Assembly: GCA_020851235.1 (NCBI GenBank)
Contig: JADZDD010000035.1
Location: forward strand, 619,629 to 683,628
DNA length: 64,000 nucleotides
Direction of reading: 5' to 3'
DNA from: Burkholderiales bacterium
Lineage (GTDB): Bacteria > Pseudomonadota > Gammaproteobacteria > Burkholderiales > Casimicrobiaceae
The translations under genes were made by a program, and so were the position numbers. The notes beneath the pieces are model-generated. The model did no database searches, was not told the DNA's origin, and worked only from the letters and a program-made list of their open reading frames with translations. Shown one piece after another: positions 51,301-57,986 of this stretch. Numbering within the stretch: position 1 is the first letter of the stretch; each line of letters begins with the position of its first letter.

Positions 51301-51625
51301 CGGCATCCTGCTCAACCAGGGCTGGACCGGCGACGGACAGTCGTTCCAGGGCATCTTCATCGAGTCGCCGGACATCGTCAGTCCGGCCGGAACGATGCGC
51401 TTTTTCACCAACGACCCCAACTGGGTGAACTTCAGCGCGCTGCCGAAGGCGCCGGTGCGCGCCTTCACGCTGCGCACGCAGCCCGACGGCAGCGCGAGCT
51501 TCGCTGCCGCCGACGATGCCGTGCCGCATCTCAATACCTACTCCGTGATCCAGGGGATCGCCGCCGCCGGCGGCTGCTGGCTGTGTGCGGTCAATACGCA
51601 GCCGATCGACGTCTACGGCCCGTGA
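48386..51625 (+). CDS. Secreted reprolysin-like zinc metalloprotease
   Basis: Exported protein of 1079 residues. The signal (SLWRAALVLMMLGALGLPVQ) is followed by a propeptide-like region and a metzincin catalytic domain. The zinc motif HEMGHQLGANH is at about residue 362, with the adjacent region TFNGNAGSCGGG and the Met-turn candidate GSTIMAYAGICLA. After this come PKD/cadherin-like segments (SGSDADGDTLTYNWEEYDAG; SLAGPFLVTAPATPVTWPGA) and a repetitive Thr/Gly/Asn-rich C-terminus. Such M12B/M72-like enzymes digest extracellular protein. It follows DUF1684 by 100 bp. The ATG at 48386 is inferred because the frame is open from 48302. Confidence 0.88.
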   Translation: MPCLTRCRCSLWRAALVLMMLGALGLPVQSLAADALAEATAGLWSETSVTAPGLAARAILPARFRMATLDAARFHALSAHARAEADIPVRASEVIVPVPLPDGGVARFRIVRAAVMAPALAARYPEIVTWMGEDIADPSTTIRLDWTPLGFHAMLLSPTRGRIFVDPAKVGDTQSYLVYYARDRAVPDAMRMQPLPPVDPGGATRARLEQRIAAREAAPKASGTQTRTYRLAVATTPEYTAFFGGTVSAGLAAVVTAVNRIDGIYAQEIAIRLELVADNDRVIYTSGGPYTNNDGAAMLAQNQANLNAVIGAANYDIGHVFSTGGGGIAGLGVACSPSRKAWGVTGSPAPVGDAFHVDYVAHEMGHQLGANHTFNGNAGSCGGGNRNPATAFEPGSGSTIMAYAGICLAQDLQAHSDAYFHTASFDEIVAYTTDDDGASCGTVTPTGNHPPSVTVPASGATLPSRTPFALMGSGSDADGDTLTYNWEEYDAGATPGGPPGVAAAAPFFRSWPASTGPVRIFPRLSDLLAGTLAPGEVLPNATRPVRFRLTARDGRGGVDRAQVNLLVTSLAGPFLVTAPATPVTWPGASTQTVAWNVANTARAPVNCPNVDILLSTDGGLTFPTLLASATPNDGAEPITVPPNGTASARIMVACSTSPFFNVSKTNFAIATAVPTSATIIANPYGPPSVAGATLTGVTLTDFGTDAVITLGSVPGTPGSFAEIDFDRLNLGAGATLTIRAGAPGQAVVLRHVGTGGTRIDGTLRALAADGTALPLRVANPNGITVAVTGVVQARAGLEVDTLGTQPLTGGSVVNDGTIDGGTTLVVAAAGIHGSGAFKGDAVRLTTHGNANNPVHGSDYLANGLQLFPGTGHDVAVTLNAYGAAPQVLNVTINGDASVWMPSTWPAGSTLPRNNNPLAPDAIRPPGVPEPAYGGGSMIVQATGALTLADGGTGDFVFPGAIVLRATGTLDVNGILLNQGWTGDGQSFQGIFIESPDIVSPAGTMRFFTNDPNWVNFSALPKAPVRAFTLRTQPDGSASFAAADDAVPHLNTYSVIQGIAAAGGCWLCAVNTQPIDVYGP

Positions 51626-51673
51626 CCGCCCGGCGCGCGCGGCAGGCGCCGGCGTGATCGCCGGGCCGCGGGG

Positions 51674-53182
51674 TCAGTCGCGCCGCGGATCGATCCCGCG
51701 ATAGCCCAGCGCCTCGGCAACGTGCTGCGCGCCGATCGCGGGCGCGCCGTCGAGATCGGCGATCGTGCGCGCGACCTTGAGCACGCGATGGTAGCCGCGC
51801 GCGGTGAAGGCGAGCCGCGCCATCGCCTTGGCAAGGAGTGCCCGCGCCGCGGCGTCGGCGCCGCAATGGAGCACGACCTCCGCTGCGCCGAGCTGCGCGT
51901 TGGGCTTGCCCTGGCGCGCCTGCTGCGCGCCGCGCGCACGCGCCACGCGCTCGCGGACCGCAGCGGAGCCCTCGGCCGAGGGCGCGGCCGCGGCGGCGGT
52001 GAGATCGGCGATCGCCACGGCGCGCACGTCGAGGCGCAGGTCGATGCGATCGAGCAGCGGCCCGGAGACGCGACTGCGATAGCGCCGCACCTGGTCGCCG
52101 GTGCACGCGCAGCGCGCGCTCGCATCACCGTGCCACCCGCAAGGACACGGATTCATCGCCGCGACCAGCTGGAACTGCGCCGGGAACGTCGCGTGGCGCG
52201 TCGCCCGTGCGATGTGGATGACGCCCGATTCGAGCGGCTCGCGCAGGCCCTCCAGCACGCGTCGATCCCACTCGGGGAGCTCGTCGAGAAAGAGGACGCC
52301 GCGGTGCGCGAGCGAGACCTCGCCCGGGCGCGGATCACCGCCGCCGCCGACGAGCGCCGCTGCGCTCGCGCTGTGGTGCGGATGGCGAAAGGGCCGCCGG
52401 CCCCAGTGCTCCGCGGTGAAGTGGCCGGCGACCGAGGCGATCGCGGCGACCTCCAGCGATTCGTCGTCGGCAAGCGGCGGCAACAGTCCGGGCAGCCGCT
52501 GCGCGAGCATCGACTTTCCCGAACCGGGCGGCCCCGAGAGGAGCAGCGAGTGCCCACCGGCTGCCGCGACCTCGAGTGCACGCTTGGCCTGCGCCTGGCC
52601 GCGCACCTCCGCGAGGTCGAGATCGGCGCTCGCGGCACGTGGCGCCGCACGGCGCGCGACGGGCAGCGGCTCGCGGGCGGCGAGGTGCTCGCACACGTCG
52701 ACGAGGCTGCGCGCACCGTAAACGGTCGCGTCGTGCGCAAGCGCCGCCTCGAGCGCGGATGGCTGCGGCAGGACGAACGCGCGCCCGTCGCGATGGACCG
52801 ACAGCGCCATGGCGAGCGCACCGCGCACCGCACGCAGCTCGCCGGTCAGCGCGAGCTCGCCGGCGAACTCGTAGCGGTCGAGTTCGTGTGCCGGGATCTG
52901 TCCGGTCGCAGCCAGGATGCCGAGCGCGATCGGCAGGTCGTAGCGTCCGGATTCCTTCGGCAGGTCCGCCGGCGCGAGATTCACCGTGACCTTGCGCGGC
53001 GGCACGTCGAACCTGGCGTTCTGCAGCGCGGCGCGCACGCGATCGCGCGACTCGCGCACCTCGGTGTCGGGAAGGCCGACGACGTGGATTCCGGGCAGGC
53101 CGCCCGCCACGTGCACCTCGACGGTGACCCCCGGCGCGTGGACGCCGGCGAGTGCCCTCGTGTGGATCACGGCAACGGCCAT
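51674..53182 (-). CDS. comM: YifB/ComM family Mg-chelatase-like ATPase
   Basis: AAA+ protein of 502 residues. The N-terminal Lon-protease-like fold reads VIHTRALAGVHAPGVTVEVH, VAGGLPGIHVVGLPDTEVRE. It is followed by Walker A LSGPPGSGKSMLAQRLPGLL, FRHPHHSASAAALVGGGGDP, Walker B GVLFLDELPEWDR and MNPCPCGWHGD with CACTGDQVRRYRSRVSGPLL. ComM is a helicase that promotes branch migration in natural transformation. The ATG at 53182 gives MAVAVIHTRA. It is next to ubiK, as in many betaproteobacteria. Confidence 0.94.
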   Translation of the reverse strand: MAVAVIHTRALAGVHAPGVTVEVHVAGGLPGIHVVGLPDTEVRESRDRVRAALQNARFDVPPRKVTVNLAPADLPKESGRYDLPIALGILAATGQIPAHELDRYEFAGELALTGELRAVRGALAMALSVHRDGRAFVLPQPSALEAALAHDATVYGARSLVDVCEHLAAREPLPVARRAAPRAASADLDLAEVRGQAQAKRALEVAAAGGHSLLLSGPPGSGKSMLAQRLPGLLPPLADDESLEVAAIASVAGHFTAEHWGRRPFRHPHHSASAAALVGGGGDPRPGEVSLAHRGVLFLDELPEWDRRVLEGLREPLESGVIHIARATRHATFPAQFQLVAAMNPCPCGWHGDASARCACTGDQVRRYRSRVSGPLLDRIDLRLDVRAVAIADLTAAAAAPSAEGSAAVRERVARARGAQQARQGKPNAQLGAAEVVLHCGADAAARALLAKAMARLAFTARGYHRVLKVARTIADLDGAPAIGAQHVAEALGYRGIDPRRD

Positions 53183-53375
53183 CGAGGCATCTCCTCCCCG
53201 CCGCGCTTTCGCCGCTTGCACCGCAGGCGACCCCGCGATCGACGCCGGCACGCGGCAGCACGCCTTGCGGAAGGTCTGGGCGAAAGCCAGCGACGAGCCT
53301 AGCGCGCCGCGCGCGTGCGCGCCCTCGGCCGAACGGCCAAGGCCTGCGCCGGATGGGTACCCGCGCCGATGCCCG

Positions 53376-53642
53376 CTAAGGCGCGGGCGAGACCTCGCCC
53401 GCGTCGCGCTGCGCTTCCATCTGCGCGACCCGCGCCTCGAGGGCCTCGAGCTTCTCGCGCGTCTTCGCGAGGACCGCCGTCTGCGTGTCGAATTCCTCGC
53501 GCGAGACGACGTCCAGGCGTGCGAGGCTGCTGTGCAGCATCGCCTTCACGTTCTTCTCGATGTCCTTGGCGGGGCTCGCAGCCACCGCCTCGCCGATGCG
53601 CGCGGCGAGCTCGTCGAGCGCCTTGCCGGGAAAGTTGAACAT
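53376..53642 (-). CDS. ubiK: Ubiquinone biosynthesis accessory factor UbiK
   Basis: Small coiled-coil protein of 88 residues: FPGKALDELAARIGEAVAAS, VKAMLHSSLARLDVVSREEF, DTQTAVLAKTREKLEALEAR, VAQME. This is the YqiC/BMFP family that supports ubiquinone synthesis with UbiJ in the membrane. The ATG at 53642 gives MFNFPGKALD. It is divergent from amtB, and the two share a 188-bp control region. Confidence 0.93.
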   Translation of the reverse strand: MFNFPGKALDELAARIGEAVAASPAKDIEKNVKAMLHSSLARLDVVSREEFDTQTAVLAKTREKLEALEARVAQMEAQRDAGEVSPAP

Positions 53643-53662
53643 GACGACCTCCAGTGCGCGGG

Positions 53663-53671
53663 AGTCTAGCA
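53663..53671 (-). promoter_or_regulatory. Extended -10 promoter of ubiK
   Basis: TGCTAGACT on the minus strand, 21 bp before the ubiK ATG. It is the close relative of the lipA and cytochrome c elements and lies next to the outer NtrC-like site. Confidence 0.45.
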
Positions 53672-53679
53672 AGCACGCG

Positions 53680-53696
53680 TGCACCGCGATCGTGCA
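53680..53696. promoter_or_regulatory. NtrC-like site 1 (distal)
   Basis: TGCACC, GCGAT, CGTGCA: one mismatch from the NtrC consensus TGCACC-N5-GGTGCA. Its centre is about 140 bp upstream of the predicted amtB start of transcription. Confidence 0.65.
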
Positions 53697-53711
53697 TGGC
53701 GGCAACGCGAA

Positions 53712-53728
53712 TGCACCGGTCGCGTGCG
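53712..53728. promoter_or_regulatory. NtrC-like site 2 (proximal)
   Basis: TGCACC, GGTCG, CGTGCG: two mismatches from consensus in the right arm. Its centre is 32 bp from site 1, three helical turns, and about 108 bp upstream of the predicted start of transcription. Confidence 0.6.
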
Positions 53729-53800
53729 CCGGCGCGTGCCGCGATGCGGACCGCATCCGGGCATGCGACGGAAATCGTTGATCCACAAAGGATTTCGTGC

Positions 53801-53817
53801 GTGGCACGCGCCGTGCA
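53801..53817 (+). promoter_or_regulatory. Sigma-54 promoter of amtB
   Basis: GTGGCACGCGCCGTGCA: GG at 53803–53804 and GC at 53815–53816 with exactly 10 bp between, matching TGGCACG-N4-TTGCA except G for T. Transcription should start near 53828, only about 3 bp before the amtB ATG. Confidence 0.75.
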
Positions 53818-53830
53818 ATCGTCTCGCCAC

Positions 53831-55372
53831 ATGAACCGCACCCCTCTCCCCTTCGGCGCGCGCCTGCGCGAAGCGCTCGCGTCCTGGACGCTGCGCCTCT
53901 TCCTCACCGGCCTCGTCGCGCTCGGCTTGACGGCGTCCGTGGCGATCGCAAGCGACCCCGTGGCGCCCGCGGTATCCGCCGCGGCACCGGCGACGGCGAG
54001 TGTCGCCGCAGCCACGACCGCGGCGCCGGCCGCGACGCCCGTGCCCGTGCCCACCAAGGCAGACGTGGTCTGGATCCTCATCTGCACCGCGCTCGTGCTC
54101 ATGATGAGCGTGCCTGGCCTTGCGCTCTTCTATGGCGGGATGGTGCGCAGCAAGAACGTGCTCTCGGTCCTGATGCAGGTGTTCGTCGTGTTCTCGCTCG
54201 TCTCGGTGCTGTGGTGCGTGTACGGCTACAGCATCGCTTTCACCGAAGGCAATGCCTACGTGGGTGGTCTTGGCCGGTTGTTCCTGTCCGGCGTCGTCGA
54301 TGCAGCCAAGGGCGAATTCGCGACGGCAGCCACCTTCTCCAAGGGCGTGGTCATTCCGGAGATCGCGTTCGTCGCCTTCCAGTGCACCTTCGCCGCGATC
54401 ACGGTGTGCCTCATCGTCGGCGCGTTCGCCGAGCGCGCGCGGTTTGCAGCGGTGCTCGCCTTTGCCGTGCTGTGGTTCACGTTCTCGTACCTGCCGATCG
54501 CGCACATGGTGTGGTTCTGGGCAGGCCCGGATGCGTACATCGCGGGCACGTCGATCGCGGCCAACGATGCCAAGGCCGGCCTCATCTGGCAGTGGGGTGC
54601 GCTCGACTTCGCCGGCGGCACCGTGGTGCACATCAACGCGGGGGTCGCGGGCATCGTCGGCGCGTACGTGATCGGCAAGCGTGTCGGGCTCGGCCGGGAA
54701 GTGATGGCGCCGGGCAACCTGCCGATGACGATGATGGGCGCATCGTTGCTGTGGATGGGCTGGTTCGGCTTCAACGCGGGATCGGCACTCGAAGCCGGCA
54801 ACTCGGCGTCTCTCGCGTTCCTCAACACGTACCTCGCGACGGCTTGCGCCGTCCTCGCGTGGACCCTTGGCGAGTGGATCTTCAAGGGCCAGCCGTCGCT
54901 CCTCGGTGCCGCCTCGGGTGCGGTCGCGGGCCTCGTCGCGATCACCCCGGCGGCGGGCAACGTCGGCATTCCCGGCGCGTTCGTCATCGGCATCGTCGGT
55001 GGCCTCGTGTGCCTGTGGGGCGTGAACGGGCTCAAGCACGCACTCGGCGTCGACGACACGCTCGACGTCTTCGGCGTGCACGCGGTGGGTGGCATCGTGG
55101 GCGCGCTGCTCACGGGCGTGTTCGCGGACCCCGCGCTCGGCGGACCGGGAGTGGTCGTCGACTGGGTCACCGGGACCACCGGCTTTCCCGGGATCCTCAC
55201 GCAGGTGCTCGCCCAGGCCAAGGCGGTCGGCGTGACGATCGCGTGGTCGGCGGTGGTCGCGTACCTGTGCTATCGGCTCGTCGATCGCACCGTCGGCCTG
55301 CGCGTGCCCGAGGAGCAGGAGCGCGAAGGGCTCGACGTCACGACGCACGGCGAATCGGCGTACCGGAGTTGA
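53831..55372 (+). CDS. amtB: Ammonium transporter AmtB
   Basis: Inner-membrane channel of 513 residues for ammonia and ammonium. It has a cleavable signal peptide (LRLFLTGLVALGLTASVAIA) and an Ala/Pro-rich linker, then eleven spans starting at DVVWILICTALVLMMSVPGL. Family residues: LFYGGMVRSKNVLSVLMQVF, FAGGTVVHINAGVAGIVGAY with the pore His, GWFGFNAGSALEAGNSASLA, LDVFGVHAVGGIVGALLTGV with the second His. The end (EEQEREGLDVTTHGESAYRS) is a usual PII-binding tail. The ATG at 53831 lies about 3 bp after the predicted transcription start. A glnK gene, normally beside amtB, is absent here. Confidence 0.95.
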   Translation: MNRTPLPFGARLREALASWTLRLFLTGLVALGLTASVAIASDPVAPAVSAAAPATASVAAATTAAPAATPVPVPTKADVVWILICTALVLMMSVPGLALFYGGMVRSKNVLSVLMQVFVVFSLVSVLWCVYGYSIAFTEGNAYVGGLGRLFLSGVVDAAKGEFATAATFSKGVVIPEIAFVAFQCTFAAITVCLIVGAFAERARFAAVLAFAVLWFTFSYLPIAHMVWFWAGPDAYIAGTSIAANDAKAGLIWQWGALDFAGGTVVHINAGVAGIVGAYVIGKRVGLGREVMAPGNLPMTMMGASLLWMGWFGFNAGSALEAGNSASLAFLNTYLATACAVLAWTLGEWIFKGQPSLLGAASGAVAGLVAITPAAGNVGIPGAFVIGIVGGLVCLWGVNGLKHALGVDDTLDVFGVHAVGGIVGALLTGVFADPALGGPGVVVDWVTGTTGFPGILTQVLAQAKAVGVTIAWSAVVAYLCYRLVDRTVGLRVPEEQEREGLDVTTHGESAYRS

Positions 55373-55423
55373 TGCGGCTGCACGTCGCGGTGCACGCGAG
55401 CGCCGCGAGTACGCCGCGTCGCG

Positions 55424-56182
55424 CTACACGAACGTGGCCCGGATCGCCTCGGCCGCCTCGCGCAGCCGCGGCACGTGCGCGAGGAGCTCGTCGAGCGTCA
55501 TCCGACCTTCCGGCGCCTGCACGGCCACCGCCGCACAGGCACGCTGCCGGTCGCGCATCACCGGGACCGCGATCGCGTGCAGCCCGCGCAGGTGCTCCGC
55601 ACGATTGATGCCGATGCGACGCCGTCGTGTCACGACGAGCTCGCGCTCGAGCCCTTCGCGGTCGACGATCGTCGTGCTGGTGTAGCCGCGCAGCGAAAGT
55701 TGTGCGATCAGGCGCTCGCGCTGCTCCTTCGGCAGCAGGCTCAACAGCAGCTTGCCGCTCGACGTCGCGTGCGCCGGAACCCTTGAACCCGGGGCGAGCG
55801 TCATGCGCAAGGGCCACGAGGTCTCGACGCGCTCGAGATAGACCACGTCGGTGCCGACGAGCGTGGTGAGATTGCAGGTCTCGCCGATGGCGTCGACGAG
55901 TCGCTGCAGGATCGCCTTGCGCTCGGCGCGCACCGGGCCGTTCATCAACGCGTCGACCGCCATGCGCTCGATCCGCGCACCGAGTTGCAGCCGGCGCCGC
56001 ACGGGCTCGCGAACGAGCAAACCCGCCTGCTGCAACTGGCCGACGAGCCGATGCACCGTCTGTTTCGGCAACTCGATGGCCTCGACGATCTGCGCGAGCG
56101 TGCAGCCATCCACCCGACCGGACACGACCTCGATCACGCGAAACGCGCGCACGGCCGCGGCATTCGCCTGATTGCTCTGCAT
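55424..56182 (-). CDS. IclR-family transcriptional regulator
   Basis: Regulator of 252 residues. Winged helix: FRVIEVVSGRVDGCTLAQIV, EAIELPKQTVHRLVGQLQQA, GLL. The IclR effector domain follows: ALMNGPVRAERKAILQRLVD, GTDVVYLERVETSWPLRM, HATSSGKLLLSLLPKEQRER, IAVPVMRDRQRACAAVAVQA. It is divergent from the TctC gene with 174 bp between, so it probably controls the transport–dehydrogenase–ligase cluster. The effector is unknown. Confidence 0.92.
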   Translation of the reverse strand: MQSNQANAAAVRAFRVIEVVSGRVDGCTLAQIVEAIELPKQTVHRLVGQLQQAGLLVREPVRRRLQLGARIERMAVDALMNGPVRAERKAILQRLVDAIGETCNLTTLVGTDVVYLERVETSWPLRMTLAPGSRVPAHATSSGKLLLSLLPKEQRERLIAQLSLRGYTSTTIVDREGLERELVVTRRRRIGINRAEHLRGLHAIAVPVMRDRQRACAAVAVQAPEGRMTLDELLAHVPRLREAAEAIRATFV

Positions 56183-56356
56183 CGACGACCTCCTCGCCCC
56201 GTTGCATCCGAAAGTACGCTAATCGGGACATTGTTGCACCGCAGATGGCGATAGCATGATGCTGATCTCGTGCTGATGGAAGGCCCGACGAATCGCCAGG
56301 TGGCCTCACAGGGCGGGATACCCGACCACGAACGCCGCACCGACGAGGAGACGACG

Positions 56357-57340
56357 ATGCCTGCGCGCCACAAGTCCGACCCTGCCCTGCAACCCGATCC
56401 GTCGCGCCGTGCGCTTCTCATGGGCGCCGGTGCACTGGCGCTCGCGCCGGGCCTTGCCCGCGCGCAGGACAAGTTCCCGTCACGACCGATCGAGATGATC
56501 GTGCCCTGGGGCGCCGGCGGCGGTGCCGATCAGCTCGCGCGCCGCACCGCGAAACTCCTCGAAGCCGACCTCAAGGTGTCGATACCGGTCATCAACGTGA
56601 CCGGAGCCACCGGCAACACCGGCATGGCGAAGCTCCTCGCCGCGCCCGCCGACGGCTACACGATGGCAATCTTCATCGGTGACACGCTCGCGTCGCTCGC
56701 CGGCGGCAAGGGCCGCTACAAGCTCTCCGAGATCACGCCGCTCGGGATCATGATCCGGCAGCCGAGCGGACTCTTCATCAAGACCGATGCGAAGTGGAAG
56801 AACTTTGCGGAGTTGCTGGCCGACGCCCGTACCCATGAGATGAAGGTCGGCGTCACCGGCCTCGGCAGCGTCGACGAGATCCTCGTCAACCAGATGAATG
56901 CCAAGGGCTACAAGTTCCGCGTCGTACCGTTCGCGGCACCGGGTGAGCGCTACATGTCGGTCCTGGGTGGCCACGCCGACATCGTGATCGAGCAGGCGGG
57001 CGACGTGCGCGCGTTCCTCGGGAACAAGCAGATGCGCCCCGTCGTCTTCTTCGCCGACCAGCCGCAAACGGGTTACACCGACATTCCGCTCGCGAAGGAC
57101 TCGGGCTTTCCCATCGTCATCAGCCAGTTTCGCGCGATCGTCGTGCGTTCGGGCACCGATCCCAAGCATGTCGCCACGCTCGCCGCGGCGATCGAGAAGG
57201 TCGCCGGCAGCAGCGATTTCAAGCAGTACCTCACCGACGAACTCGCCTTCGCCGACAGCTTCATCCCGGCGGACAAGGCGGGCGCCTTCTTGAAGGGAGA
57301 GCTCGAGCGCATCGAGAGCAATCAGCCGGCGAAGTCTTGA
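56357..57340 (+). CDS. tctC: Tripartite tricarboxylate transporter substrate-binding protein (TctC/Bug)
   Basis: Periplasmic binding protein of 327 residues. A twin-arginine-like signal (PSRRALLMGAGALALAPGLA) ends at ARAQ. Bug-family motifs: YPSRPIE-like FPSRPIEMIVPWGAGGGADQ, LARRTAKLLEADLKVSIPVI, NVTGATGNTGMAKLLAAPAD, YTMAIF, then GVTGLGSVDEILVNQM. It binds a carboxylate and presents it to TctA/TctB. The ATG at 56357 has GAGGAG upstream; the frame is open from 56270. Confidence 0.93.
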   Translation: MPARHKSDPALQPDPSRRALLMGAGALALAPGLARAQDKFPSRPIEMIVPWGAGGGADQLARRTAKLLEADLKVSIPVINVTGATGNTGMAKLLAAPADGYTMAIFIGDTLASLAGGKGRYKLSEITPLGIMIRQPSGLFIKTDAKWKNFAELLADARTHEMKVGVTGLGSVDEILVNQMNAKGYKFRVVPFAAPGERYMSVLGGHADIVIEQAGDVRAFLGNKQMRPVVFFADQPQTGYTDIPLAKDSGFPIVISQFRAIVVRSGTDPKHVATLAAAIEKVAGSSDFKQYLTDELAFADSFIPADKAGAFLKGELERIESNQPAKS

Positions 57341-57367
57341 GCGCGGCGCACGGCGGGGACGATCGCG

Positions 57368-57970
57368 ATGTCCGAACGGGTCCGGCGGGTGTTGCCGCAT
57401 CTCGTGCTGCTGGTGATCACGGTGCTCCTGTACTGGGAAGCGACGCAGATCGACACCAGCGCGGCAGGTGAGGGGCACCGCATCGGCCCGGACTTCTGGC
57501 CCAAGGCGGTGCTCGTGATCATGGGTGTGCTTTGCGCCTACGAGATCGTCAAGCGCCTCGTCGTCAAGACGACGTTCACCGCCCCCGGGCTCACCGGCGA
57601 TCTCACCCGCAATCCGGCCGACGCCGAGGCGCGCGACGCGACGGCTGCCGATGCGCCGCCGGCGGCCGACGTCGTCGTGCCTGCCCCGCCGGAGCAGCGG
57701 TGGCGTCTCGTCGCCGGCATCGTGCTCATCGGCGCCTTCGCGCTCGGCGTGGACTGGCTCGGCTTCTTCGTGGCCACCGCGCTCTTCCTCACGACGTTCA
57801 TGCTGATCGGCGGGCTGCGTCGCCCGTGGCTCGCGACGCTGATCGGGGTCGCGGGCAGCTTCGTGCTGATCGTCATCTTCATGCGCGTCGCGTACATCTC
57901 GCTGCCGCTCGGCGCCGGCCCGTTTCGCGAACTCTCCCTTGCGTTGCTGCGTTTGCTGGGCGTGAGCTGA
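57368..57970 (+). CDS. tctB: Tripartite tricarboxylate transporter small membrane protein (TctB)
   Basis: Protein of 200 residues with four hydrophobic segments: VLPHLVLLVITVLLYWEATQ at the start, FWPKAVLVIMGVLCAYEIVK, then a charged insert of about 40 residues, and RLVAGIVLIGAFALGVDWLG and IGVAGSFVLIVIFMRVAYIS. GPDFWPK near the start is the TctB hallmark. It lies 27 bp after tctC and 16 bp before tctA. Confidence 0.9.
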   Translation: MSERVRRVLPHLVLLVITVLLYWEATQIDTSAAGEGHRIGPDFWPKAVLVIMGVLCAYEIVKRLVVKTTFTAPGLTGDLTRNPADAEARDATAADAPPAADVVVPAPPEQRWRLVAGIVLIGAFALGVDWLGFFVATALFLTTFMLIGGLRRPWLATLIGVAGSFVLIVIFMRVAYISLPLGAGPFRELSLALLRLLGVS

Positions 57971-57986
57971 GGAGGAGGGAGCGACG

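Noticed and set aside
53737..53830. A sigma-70 promoter for amtB
   Set aside because: No good -10 or -35 pair near the start; the sigma-54 match with GG-N10-GC is far better.
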